Position numbers and translations under genes: made by a program
The notes under the pieces: generated by a model
What the model was told of the DNA's origin: nothing
The model's database searches: none
The model's input: only the letters and a program-made list of their open reading frames with translations
Assembly (NCBI GenBank): GCA_022771185.1
Contig: JALFCJ010000306.1
Coordinates: forward strand, 1 to 15,211
Source: Spirochaetales bacterium
GTDB taxonomy: Bacteria; Spirochaetota; Spirochaetia; Sphaerochaetales; Sphaerochaetaceae
Direction: 5' to 3'
DNA length: 15,211 bases
Shown: positions 7,313-14,605 of the stretch, one piece after another
How positions within the stretch are numbered: position 1 is the stretch's first letter
Layout: each line of letters begins with the position of its first letter

Positions 7313-8137
7313 ATGGCTATAGTATTGGATAATTGCTCTTATTCATACTCAAATAACCTGGAAGAAAATGTGTTGTCCGGCGTCTCCTTTAGAGTAGATG
7401 CCGGTTCTTTTATTTCTGTCATCGGTCCAAATGGATCGGGTAAGTCTACACTGGCAAAACTCCTTAACGGGTTATATATACCCACATCTGGTAGAGTGGA
7501 AGTTGATGGATTATCAACGAGGGAAAAGAAGAATATTCCCCAGATAAGACGAAAGGTTGCCCTTCTTTTTCAGAATCCAGATAATCAGATAGTGGGAGAC
7601 ACCGTTGAGGAAGACACAGCCTTCGGCCCAGAGAATTTAGGGCTAGATAGAGACGAGATAACAAAGAGAGTGGAAGATTCTCTTTCCAAAGTAGGCCTCT
7701 TAGAAAAACGAAAAATGTCTCCCAATACCCTTTCTGGAGGAGAGAAGGCAAGGCTAGGGATAGCTGGTGTTCTTGCTCTAGAGCCTGAAGTCCTGGTCCT
7801 TGATGAAGCTACTGCAATGCTTGATCCAAAGGGAAGGAGGGAGGTGATGGAGATCCTCCATGAGCTATGGAAGAATCAAGGAAAGACAATAATACTTATT
7901 ACTCACCATCCTGAAGAGACAATCTATGGAGAGAGAATCATCGTCCTTGATAAAGGCGAGATAAAACTGGATGGAAGTGTTGAGGAAGTATATAGAAATA
8001 GCGGGAAGTTAAAAAAATTGGGTCTGGAGCTTCCTTCGTATGTAGAGCTTTCACTTCTCTTGAAAGAGAAAGGAGTAATCGACGATATTGCCTTCGATTC
8101 TTCTTCTCTATGCACACTCATGGAGAATAAAAAATGA
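7313..8137 (+). CDS. ecfA1: ECF transporter ATPase EcfA (first copy)
   Basis: This is one of the two cytoplasmic ATPases that drive energy-coupling-factor vitamin and metal importers. The 274-residue product has all ABC motifs: Walker A GPNGSGKST at 38-46, Q-loop FQNPDNQIVGDTVEEDTAFG at 86-105, signature LSGGE at 140-144, Walker B LVLDEA at 161-166, D-loop AMLD, and switch His198. The NQ(I/L)VG after the Q-loop and the C-terminal extension are typical of EcfA. It overlaps ecfT by four bases (ATGA), so the module is translationally coupled. It should form a heterodimer with the second EcfA at 8886-9695 on EcfT. Confidence 0.92.
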   Translation: MAIVLDNCSYSYSNNLEENVLSGVSFRVDAGSFISVIGPNGSGKSTLAKLLNGLYIPTSGRVEVDGLSTREKKNIPQIRRKVALLFQNPDNQIVGDTVEEDTAFGPENLGLDRDEITKRVEDSLSKVGLLEKRKMSPNTLSGGEKARLGIAGVLALEPEVLVLDEATAMLDPKGRREVMEILHELWKNQGKTIILITHHPEETIYGERIIVLDKGEIKLDGSVEEVYRNSGKLKKLGLELPSYVELSLLLKEKGVIDDIAFDSSSLCTLMENKK

Positions 8138-8889
8138 TAAGAGACGTTACACTTGGACGCTTCTTAGAGGGGGATGGAGTATTATATAAGCTGGATCCAA
8201 GAACAAAGCTTATGGGATTATTGCTCTATATTGTCTCTCTTTTTGTCTTTAAGACATGGCTAGGGTTTGTTCTTACAATCGTTTTCTTTCTCCTCTTAAG
8301 GATACTATCAAAAATATCCTTTAATTATATGGTGAAGGGGTTGAAGCCTGTATTCTTTATTATTCTTTTTGCCACTATATTTAATGTCATCTTGGGCCAA
8401 AGCGATTGGGTTAAGACTCTCTTCACTCTTTGGAGAATGATAGGAGCTGTCTTGGCTTCCAATATCCTTACACTTACAACTAGACCCAGGGAAATAAGCG
8501 ACGCCTTGGAGAAGGGCTTATCTTTTCTCTCTGTCATACACTTTCCAGTCCATGAGTTGGCAACTATCATCTCTCTTGCTTTCAGGTTTATTCCAATCCT
8601 GACGGAGGAAGCGGGAAGAGTAATAGATGCTCAGAAGAGCAGGGGCTCCAGAATTGGAGAAGGAAAGATTTCCGATAAAGCCAAATCTGTTATGCCGATA
8701 ATTATTCCTTTATTCATCTCAGCTTTCAGACGCTCGGATGAGTTGGCTCTTGCCATGGACTCCAGGTTATATGGAAGTGGAAAGAGAAGCGTATGGAAAA
8801 AGATGGAATATAGTAAACTAGATTTCTATGGATATCTTATTTCTGTACTAATATTAGTCTTGATGGTTGTGGATAGGTGCGTACTATGA
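8134..8889 (+). CDS. ecfT: ECF transporter transmembrane coupling protein EcfT (first copy)
   Basis: EcfT is the membrane scaffold joining the ATPase pair to the S component. The 251-residue product has the typical N-terminus (LYKLDPRTKL, 17-26), several membrane helices, and the two Arg-containing coupling motifs that touch the ATPases: AQKSRG at 166-171 and AMDSRLYGSG at 207-216. It sits between two separate EcfA genes with ATGA overlaps on both sides. No dedicated S component lies within or directly after this three-gene core; the Gx protein at 6368-6865 is the closest candidate. The core could also be shared by S components elsewhere, as in group II ECF systems. Confidence 0.92.
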   Translation: MIRDVTLGRFLEGDGVLYKLDPRTKLMGLLLYIVSLFVFKTWLGFVLTIVFFLLLRILSKISFNYMVKGLKPVFFIILFATIFNVILGQSDWVKTLFTLWRMIGAVLASNILTLTTRPREISDALEKGLSFLSVIHFPVHELATIISLAFRFIPILTEEAGRVIDAQKSRGSRIGEGKISDKAKSVMPIIIPLFISAFRRSDELALAMDSRLYGSGKRSVWKKMEYSKLDFYGYLISVLILVLMVVDRCVL

Positions 8890-9695
8890 AATTGAGAGTT
8901 GAGAGTGTCAGTTATAATTACAGAAGCGGTGTTGAAGCTCTTAGTGATATTTCATTTAGTATAGAGCAGGGCACTATCTATGGCATAATGGGAGAGACTG
9001 GAAGCGGCAAGTCTACTCTTCTTAAACTTCTTAATGGTCTATATACTCCCTCAAAGGGAAGGATCTTCTTGGATGATGAAGATTACTCTTCAATCCCTTC
9101 ATCAACTCTTCCATTTAGAGTGGGCCTTGTCTTTCAATACCCTGAGTCACAATTATTTGAAGAGAGTGTAATACTTGATGTAGCTTTTGGTCCAAAGAAT
9201 AAGGGTAGAAGCAAAGAAGAGGCAATTAGTGACGCTGAGAAGGCCCTCACGACAGTAGGTCTAAAGAAAGATAAGTGGAATAAGTCTCCTTTTAATCTCT
9301 CTGGAGGAGAGAAAAGAAGAGCAGCATTGGCTGGAATAATTGCTATGGACCCTGAAGTCTTGGTGCTGGATGAAATAGCTGCAGGCCTCGATAAAGAAGG
9401 AAAAGACAGGATATTCTCAGTATTGGAGAATCTAAAAATTGAAGGCAAGACAATAATCTTTGTCTCCCATAGCCCCGACGATGTAGCGCGATATGCAGAG
9501 AGAGTCTTGGTTCTTAATAAAGGCAAACTCAAGGTGGAGGGAGATGTCAGAGAAGTATTCTCTTCTCCCTCTGTTCCTAAGCCACAAGCTGAAGTTATTG
9601 CATCAGAAATGAGAGAAAAGGGTATAAATATCCCTTCACCAATTTTGACACTTGAAGAGCTCTCCGACGAGATAGTTAAGGTAGAGAATAAATGA
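8886..9695 (+). CDS. ecfA2: ECF transporter ATPase EcfA' (second copy)
   Basis: This is the partner ATPase of the EcfA-EcfT core. The 269-residue product has Walker A GETGSGKST at 36-44, Q-loop FQYPESQLF at 83-91 (the EcfA' hallmark), signature LSGGE at 138-142, Walker B LVLDEI at 159-164 followed by AAGLD, and switch His195. Ile stands in the usual Pro position after the Walker B Glu, a mild change. I chose ATG 8886, which overlaps the ecfT stop as ATGA, over the in-frame GTG 8877 that would add three residues. It overlaps the next gene by four bases. Confidence 0.92.
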   Translation: MKLRVESVSYNYRSGVEALSDISFSIEQGTIYGIMGETGSGKSTLLKLLNGLYTPSKGRIFLDDEDYSSIPSSTLPFRVGLVFQYPESQLFEESVILDVAFGPKNKGRSKEEAISDAEKALTTVGLKKDKWNKSPFNLSGGEKRRAALAGIIAMDPEVLVLDEIAAGLDKEGKDRIFSVLENLKIEGKTIIFVSHSPDDVARYAERVLVLNKGKLKVEGDVREVFSSPSVPKPQAEVIASEMREKGINIPSPILTLEELSDEIVKVENK

Positions 9696-10726
9696 AGTCT
9701 TTCTGGAATGAGATAAAGAATGAAAAGCGTCCAGTTGTCATATATGGAACAGGGGATGCGGCAGAAAGACTCTTTTATATGCTAAAAGAAAGAGGCATAA
9801 GGACTATGGCTTTCTCTTCCTCGTCTTCTTTTGTTAGAGACAGATCCTTTCTTGGTTATAAAGTTTTACCAATGGAGAGAGTGAAAGAGATCTTTGGCTC
9901 TGATATCGTCTTACTACTAGGTTTCGGCTCCCACGATAAAAAAGTGATAGACCACATAACAGCTTTATCTAAGGAGTATGATCTATATATTCCAGACCTG
10001 CTGCTTAATAGAGAAAACGATGCAGTAACAGAAGAGACACTTGAAAAAGAGAGAAAGAGAATAGAGTGGGCTTTCTCTCTTCTTTCTGACCCTTTTAGCC
10101 GTGATGTGTTCTCTTCAACTTTGGAATATAGGATTACTGGAAGAATAGAGCCACTATTGAAAGTAGGGAGAGAGGAAGATGAGAACTGGAATCTCCTGGA
10201 GCCAAATAAAGGCGATGTATTCTTTGATGGTGGCGCTTATAACGGTGACACTATATCCCTCTTCATTAATAAAGCCGGCGGCTACAAAGAGATCTACGGT
10301 GTAGAGCCGACGCCACTCTCATTCAGAAGAATGAAAGAGAGAATAGGAGAGAAAGAGGGAATAAAACTATTTAATACGGCTCTTGGATCAGAAGACGGAG
10401 AAGTAAGCTTCTCTACCGGGCACGGAAGAGGTAACAAAGTACAAAGTGGTAGTGGCACCGAGGTACGAAGTATAGATAGTATCCTTAAAGGAAAAAGAGT
10501 GGACGTCATTAAGCTTGATATCGAGGGGGAAGAGGAGAATGCACTGGAGGGTGCGAAAGAGAGTATAAAAAAGTACCGCCCAAGAATCTTGCTCTCTGCT
10601 TACCATAAGAGTGACGACTATTGGAGACTATTGGAGAAAGTATGGTCTATCAGGGATGACTATAGAGTATATATGAGGAAAAACATCTCTCTCCCAAACT
10701 GGGATACATTTTATATCTTGAAATAA
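9692..10726 (+). CDS. FkbM family methyltransferase with N-terminal nucleotide/sugar-binding-like domain
   Basis: FkbM enzymes are SAM-dependent methyltransferases, often O-methylating sugars or polyketides. Residues 175-344 form the methyltransferase: FDGGAYNGD at 178-186 (SAM-binding loop), YGVEPTP at 202-208, a VRSIDSIL segment at 258-265, KLDIEGEE at 274-281 and SAYHK at 302-306, all in family order. The N-terminal part has VVIYGTGDAAERL at 15-27, a Rossmann-type glycine loop, and GYKVLPMERV at 55-64, as seen in sugar-modifying proteins. It overlaps ecfA' by four bases and is the last gene of the operon. What it methylates is unknown; a cell-surface or secreted glycan is a guess. No link to Rnf or ECF function is evident. 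Confidence 0.85.
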   Translation: MKSFWNEIKNEKRPVVIYGTGDAAERLFYMLKERGIRTMAFSSSSSFVRDRSFLGYKVLPMERVKEIFGSDIVLLLGFGSHDKKVIDHITALSKEYDLYIPDLLLNRENDAVTEETLEKERKRIEWAFSLLSDPFSRDVFSSTLEYRITGRIEPLLKVGREEDENWNLLEPNKGDVFFDGGAYNGDTISLFINKAGGYKEIYGVEPTPLSFRRMKERIGEKEGIKLFNTALGSEDGEVSFSTGHGRGNKVQSGSGTEVRSIDSILKGKRVDVIKLDIEGEEENALEGAKESIKKYRPRILLSAYHKSDDYWRLLEKVWSIRDDYRVYMRKNISLPNWDTFYILK

Positions 10727-10752
10727 CAGTACTGTCATAGATTTGTTATAAA
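10723..10752 (+). promoter_or_regulatory. Possible promoter for the response-regulator gene
   Basis: An extended -10 element, TGTTATAAA at 10744-10752, is preceded by a weak -35 ATAACA (10723-10728) with an 18-base spacer. Transcription would start near 10759, placing the G tract in the 5' leader. No terminator is visible between the methyltransferase stop and this site, so read-through from the long operon is also possible. A second weak -10-like box, TATTCT at 10783-10788, has no acceptable -35. Confidence 0.4.
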
Positions 10753-10799
10753 TGTTGTAGTAATTTTTAGGTAAAGGAAAGTTATTCTGTAAATGTGAA

Positions 10800-10810
10800 G
10801 GGGGGGGGGG
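10800..10810 (+). repeat. Homopolymer of 11 G
   Basis: Eleven consecutive G lie in the leader of the response-regulator gene, 22 bases before its GTG. The rest of the window has no other G or C run close to this length. G tracts of this size are known sites of slipped-strand length change and phase variation in Treponema and other host-associated bacteria. An assembly or sequencing error in tract length is possible. Confidence 0.9.
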
Positions 10811-10831
10811 CTTAATAGCTTCCCGTCGAAG

Positions 10832-11617
10832 GTGAGGTATCGAAGGCATTTTAAGGCTGTTGCCGTTGATGATGACAAAAATGCTCTTTCTCTCTCTCTT
10901 TCAGAGCTAAACAAAAACAGTTCTGTTTCGGAAGCTGTTGGGTTTGTCAGTTCCAAAGAGGCCCTTAATTACATCAAGAATCACTATATTCCTGTTGTTT
11001 TGTTAGATATCAGAATGCCTGAAATGGATGGAATCACACTAGCCGAGAAGATTCTATCTATAAACCCCAATACAAACATCATCTTCGTCACTACATACTC
11101 ACACTATCTTCCCCAAGCATTTTCCATTCATGCCTCCGGTTATATTATGAAGCCTTTGGATAATGATAAGCTAAATAACGAAATAGCAAATCTTCGTTTT
11201 CCATTGGAAGAAAAGAAGATGGGATTCTATGCTTCTACATTCGGCTCTTTCTCTCTTTCTTATGATGGTGAAAGCGTTAACTTTGAAGATGAGAAAGACA
11301 GAGAGCTTATGGCATACCTATTAAACAGAAACGGTATAGCAACAAGTAAAGAAAAGATCGGCGAAGATCTTGATTATTCAATGGAAGAAATTGAAGCCTC
11401 TCTAGACCATCTCTTTTCTATGTTTTCAAAGCTGGGTGAAGATGGAGTCTTGTTCAAGACCCGTAAGGGGTATTTCCTCGATACTTCCATGGTTCCTTCC
11501 GATGTATCAGAAGCACTGGACGGTGTAATGGAAGCAAAATACTTATTCGCCGGAGAGTATCTTACTCCTTACAAGTGGGCTCAAGAGAGAAGAAAGGAAC
11601 TAATAAGTCTTCTCTGA
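10832..11617 (+). CDS. Response regulator with C-terminal winged-helix-like output domain
   Basis: The receiver domain covers about residues 7-125, with acidic pocket Asp13/Asp14 (VAVDDD), phosphoacceptor Asp59 in LLDIRMPEMDG, Thr87/Thr88 and Lys107 in YIMKPLD. The C-terminal half (about 130-261) begins TFGSFSLSYDGESVNFE and ends GEYLTPYKWAQERRKEL. This resembles the winged-helix plus short BTAD-like tail of clostridial and spirochaete SARP-type regulators, so DNA binding is likely. No histidine kinase lies in the window. The start is uncertain: GTG 10832 fits the receiver fold but lacks a good upstream ribosome site, and there is no in-frame ATG before the phosphoacceptor region. The frame upstream is open through the G tract to a TGA at 10796. 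Targets are unknown; the adjacent transport operons are candidates by position only. Confidence 0.82.
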   Translation: MRYRRHFKAVAVDDDKNALSLSLSELNKNSSVSEAVGFVSSKEALNYIKNHYIPVVLLDIRMPEMDGITLAEKILSINPNTNIIFVTTYSHYLPQAFSIHASGYIMKPLDNDKLNNEIANLRFPLEEKKMGFYASTFGSFSLSYDGESVNFEDEKDRELMAYLLNRNGIATSKEKIGEDLDYSMEEIEASLDHLFSMFSKLGEDGVLFKTRKGYFLDTSMVPSDVSEALDGVMEAKYLFAGEYLTPYKWAQERRKELISLL

Positions 11618-11628
11618 TACACACTTTG

Positions 11629-11657
11629 TTCACAGTTTTTCTCAATTGCTGTATCAT
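11629..11657 (+). promoter_or_regulatory. Sigma70-like promoter of the aminotransferase-ECF operon
   Basis: TTCACA (11629-11634) and TATCAT (11652-11657) each match five of six consensus bases and are 17 bases apart. Transcription would start near 11664, about 22 bases before the aminotransferase ATG, with GGAGG just upstream of that ATG. An inverted repeat, TGATACA (11615-11621) and TGTATCA (11650-11656), overlaps the -10 box and may be an operator. Confidence 0.65.
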
Positions 11658-11685
11658 CTCATAGAGTTTTCTTTTTGGAGGAAAT

Positions 11686-12486
11686 ATGAGCGAGATTAGG
11701 CATGCAATAAAAAACGGTGAAATAATATTAGAAGAGAATGCTGTAGTCAATGTCACACTCTCTGCCGTCCAGTCCAATTTTTCTGTATATGAGGCATTGA
11801 GAGTATTAAAGCGTCATGTAGTACACTTAGATGACCACATCAATAGGTTATATAACAGCGCAAACTCTATTCATCTTCCTCTGCCTGTAGTGGATTGGAA
11901 TAATGAAATAAATAAGCTTATCAAGAAAGATAATATCGAAGACTGCACAATGAGGATTCTTGTTGTGGGAACAGATACACCTACTTGGTTTATTACTTGG
12001 ACTAAGCTACTTACTTACCCTGATTCCTACTACAAGGAGGGTGTGGACGTAATAACATACAACGGGGAAAGATTTCTGCCTCAGAGTAAGACAGGTAACT
12101 TACTTGTAAACTTCCTCTCCAGGGAAGAGGCAAAAAGAAACAACGCTTTTGAAGCTTTGCTGGTTGATAGATTGGGTAAGATTCTTGAAGGAAGTAGAAG
12201 TAATTTCTACGTCCTTAAGGGAGACACAATAAAAACTGCCCCAGACGAAAAGGTGTTGGATGGAATAACCAGGATAAGTGTGTTGAGAGCCGGAAGAGAG
12301 CTTGGATACAAAATCGATTATACTTCTCCTTCTCCGGAAGAAATATGGAGTAGCGATGCTATCTTTATTTCATCCACCAGTATGGGGGCGATGCCAATCA
12401 GGAGCGTTGACGGCAAAAAATGCCCCTTTGATTCTGATAAGGTGGCTGCAATCTGTAGCCTTGTTAGAAAGTGGGAGTGTGATTAA
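11686..12486 (+). CDS. Class IV PLP-dependent aminotransferase
   Basis: This family includes branched-chain aminotransferase, D-amino acid aminotransferase and aminodeoxychorismate lyase. The 266-residue product has HINRLYNSA at 51-59 (family H..RL..SA) and the PLP lysine, most likely Lys135 in QSKTGN. EALLVD follows at 156-161, then ILEGSRSNFYVL at 166-177 with the conserved Glu168, and VLDGITR at 190-196 for phosphate binding. The length is close to D-amino acid aminotransferase and lyase members and shorter than IlvE. The sequence does not settle the substrate. A GGAGG ribosome site and a promoter lie just upstream. It opens an operon that continues with an ECF importer, so its substrate or PLP cofactor may relate to the imported compound. 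Confidence 0.85.
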   Translation: MSEIRHAIKNGEIILEENAVVNVTLSAVQSNFSVYEALRVLKRHVVHLDDHINRLYNSANSIHLPLPVVDWNNEINKLIKKDNIEDCTMRILVVGTDTPTWFITWTKLLTYPDSYYKEGVDVITYNGERFLPQSKTGNLLVNFLSREEAKRNNAFEALLVDRLGKILEGSRSNFYVLKGDTIKTAPDEKVLDGITRISVLRAGRELGYKIDYTSPSPEEIWSSDAIFISSTSMGAMPIRSVDGKKCPFDSDKVAAICSLVRKWECD

Positions 12487-13838
12487 TGATCAAAGCCGAG
12501 AATCTTGCTTTCCGTTATGACTCTTATGGTGAGAAAGAGAGTGAAAAAGTATTGAGAAACATAAATCTTACTGTCAATAAAGGCGAAAAGGTCTTGATCC
12601 TTGGTGAGCCTGAAAGCGGTAAGACCACACTTTCCCTGATACTCTCTTCCCTTATCCCGGAATTTGTAGATGGAGAAATGGAAGGCAAGGTATGCCCCGA
12701 GTGTGAAATGAAGGATAGAATGGGTAAGTATACTCTCGTTCCTCAAAACGCAGGGGAGTTTATTCTCGGAGAAACAGTTGAAGATGAAATAGCATTTCCC
12801 TTAGAGAGTCTAGGAATAGAGCGGGAAGAGATTGTAAGGCGAGTAGAAAAAGCTCTCTCTTTCTGGGGGCTCGAATCATTAAGGGAAGCTTCAACAACAG
12901 AGCTCAGTGGCGGAGAAAAAAGGCGCTTGATGCTTGCTACTTCTCTTATTACAGACCCTGATTACGTTATTTATGACGAGTCATTCGATGACTTGGATAG
13001 GTCATGGAGAAGAGTTCTCAGAGACCATATAAAAGAGAGTAGCGAAGCATCCCTTGTCATGGCTTCACGCTTTATTTCATTTTTCGAAGATCTCTTTGAT
13101 AGAATCTACATTCTGGAAGACGGAGAGCTAAGGGAATGGAACGGTGAGTTAGCTAGCATTCCTACACCAAATATTGTGAGAAAGGAAAGAAAGAATAAAC
13201 TCCAGTGTAGAAATATATCCTTTGTACACCCACGACGTTCTTCTTTCTCTTCTCCTTTTGTGTTGAGTGTAGATGACTTCTCTCTGGAAAGCGGGGAGGT
13301 AGTTGCTCTCATGGGACCAAATGGGAGCGGAAAGAGTACTTTTTCCCGCATTCTCTGCGGCCTCGATACGCCAAATAAAGGGACCATAATTCTTGATGAG
13401 ACGCCTTGCAATAAAGAAAGACTGGAGAGAAGTGTAGGTTATATGTTTCAGAATCCTGACTACCAGATATTCCTTCCAACAGTAAAAGATGAACTTTCAT
13501 ACTCTCTCTCGTTCTTGAAGATAAAAGAGAAAGAAAAGGAAAAGAGACTCTCGGAAACGGCAGATCTCTTCTCTCTCTCCCTCTCTGATACAGCTTCATT
13601 AATGAGCTATGGAGAGAGAAAGAGACTTCAGAGTGCTATATACTATAGCTTAGATCGTCCCTTTTATATTCTAGATGAGCTTGATAGCGCCCTTACCTAT
13701 AAAGAAAGTATTTCTATTTTGGAAAAGTTATCTCAAAATGGAGCAGGAATCTTACTCATAACCCACGATGATGATTTTGCATCTGCTGTTGCAGACAGGG
13801 AGTATAGGGCGAAGGAGGGAAGGATATATGAAGAATAG
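12486..13838 (+). CDS. Fused double ABC ATPase of an ECF transporter
   Basis: Two EcfA-type ATPase domains are joined in 450 residues. Domain 1 (about 1-225) has Walker A GEPESGKTT at 40-48, signature LSGGE at 140-144 and Walker B VIYDES at 161-166. It has Arg195 (MASRF) where the switch His is expected, and a short CPEC-containing insertion near 70-73. Domain 2 (about 238-450) has Walker A GPNGSGKST at 277-285, Q-loop FQNPDYQIF at 321-329, signature changed to MSYGE at 373-377, Walker B YILDEL at 394-399 and switch His427. Fused pairs of this kind energise YkoEDC-like and other dedicated ECF importers. The start overlaps the aminotransferase stop by one base, and the gene is followed by EcfT and an S component. 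Confidence 0.9.
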   Translation: MIKAENLAFRYDSYGEKESEKVLRNINLTVNKGEKVLILGEPESGKTTLSLILSSLIPEFVDGEMEGKVCPECEMKDRMGKYTLVPQNAGEFILGETVEDEIAFPLESLGIEREEIVRRVEKALSFWGLESLREASTTELSGGEKRRLMLATSLITDPDYVIYDESFDDLDRSWRRVLRDHIKESSEASLVMASRFISFFEDLFDRIYILEDGELREWNGELASIPTPNIVRKERKNKLQCRNISFVHPRRSSFSSPFVLSVDDFSLESGEVVALMGPNGSGKSTFSRILCGLDTPNKGTIILDETPCNKERLERSVGYMFQNPDYQIFLPTVKDELSYSLSFLKIKEKEKEKRLSETADLFSLSLSDTASLMSYGERKRLQSAIYYSLDRPFYILDELDSALTYKESISILEKLSQNGAGILLITHDDDFASAVADREYRAKEGRIYEE

Positions 13839-14601
13839 TTCTTTCATAGCACTTTCCACACCTTATTATTCATTTGATCCCAGGGCAAAGATCATCTTCA
13901 CCCTCCTGGTGTGTATTCTTCCATTCCTACCTCTATCTTGGATGGCACAGTGCACTTTGACTCTTATTTCTCTTCTTGTTTCTTTCACTCAAATAGGATG
14001 GAAAAATACAATGAAGAACATTAAAGTCATACTTCCTATCATCATTCTTATGACACTACTGATGCCTTTGCAGGGAAGAGGAGGAGAAGCATTATGGAGT
14101 GTAAATGGAAGAGTAATAATAAGTGTGGGCTCTGTTCTCTCTTGGCAGAGGATTCTTAATAGATTTCTGCTTCTAAGCCTTATGTGTTCACTACTAATAG
14201 AGACTACAAAGTCATCAAGTATTCTACTTGCCTTCCGTTCCTTCCGTCTTCCATATAGCGTGGCCTTGGTACTCTCTCTTTCCCTTCGTCTCATTCCTAC
14301 TATCTCTGATACTTTTCTTGAAATAAGGGATAGCCAAAGGTTGAGGCTCCCTAATCCTGGAGAAGAGGAAGCGAAAAAGAAGAAGATCACTTCTCTTCTT
14401 CCAACTCTTACAAGTGTCCTTGTGGTATCGATAAAAAGTATTGCATCCACATCCGAAGCCTTGGAACTTAGAGGTTATGGAAGAAATAATAAGAGAACAT
14501 CATACAGAAGTTTAAAAAGTGTCAGAAAAGTATTCCCACACTTTATTATATCTGTTATTGTACCGGCAATCATTGGAATATCACTTCTATATTGGAGGTA
14601 A
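13828..14601 (+). CDS. ECF transporter transmembrane coupling protein EcfT (second copy)
   Basis: This 257-residue membrane protein has the EcfT N-terminal pattern (YSFDPRAKIIFTLL, 14-27), several hydrophobic helices and the two coupling motifs. The first is unusual: DSQRLRL at 168-174, where AQxxRG is typical. The second is standard, ALELRGYG at 211-218. I chose ATG 13828, which has GAAGGAGGGA at 13811-13820 at good spacing; the longer frame from 13768 runs inside the ATPase gene and adds a non-homologous stretch. It overlaps the ATPase gene by 11 bases. It is distinct in sequence from the first EcfT at 8134-8889, so the window holds two separate ECF cores. Confidence 0.9.
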   Translation: MKNSSFIALSTPYYSFDPRAKIIFTLLVCILPFLPLSWMAQCTLTLISLLVSFTQIGWKNTMKNIKVILPIIILMTLLMPLQGRGGEALWSVNGRVIISVGSVLSWQRILNRFLLLSLMCSLLIETTKSSSILLAFRSFRLPYSVALVLSLSLRLIPTISDTFLEIRDSQRLRLPNPGEEEAKKKKITSLLPTLTSVLVVSIKSIASTSEALELRGYGRNNKRTSYRSLKSVRKVFPHFIISVIVPAIIGISLLYWR

Positions 14602-14605
14602 AAAG

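Noticed and set aside
9134..9532. Minus-strand frame of 132 codons opposite ecfA'
   Set aside because: The plus strand here encodes all ABC motifs of EcfA'; the reverse product is Ser/Pro/Leu-rich with no recognisable motif.
10726..10735. Perfect 10-base palindrome ACAGTACTGT just after the methyltransferase gene
   Set aside because: It is too short to call an operator or terminator, does not extend outward, and no T-run follows.
10727..10831. Possible riboswitch or terminator between the methyltransferase and the response regulator
   Set aside because: No stable hairpin with a T-run and no known riboswitch core is visible; only the promoter-like elements and the G tract stand out.
10884..10902. 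CT-rich dinucleotide run inside the response-regulator gene
   Set aside because: It has only a few imperfect repeat units, encodes a Leu-Ser helix segment, and CT/AG-rich codons are common throughout the window, so a second phase-variation site is not supported.
11618..11685. Possible riboswitch upstream of the aminotransferase-ECF operon
   Set aside because: The predicted leader is only about 22 bases after the promoter, too short for any riboswitch.
13989..14450. Long minus-strand frame of 153 codons opposite the second ecfT
   Set aside because: It lies entirely opposite a clear EcfT gene, has low-complexity Arg/Ser-rich content and no ribosome site; it is a shadow frame.
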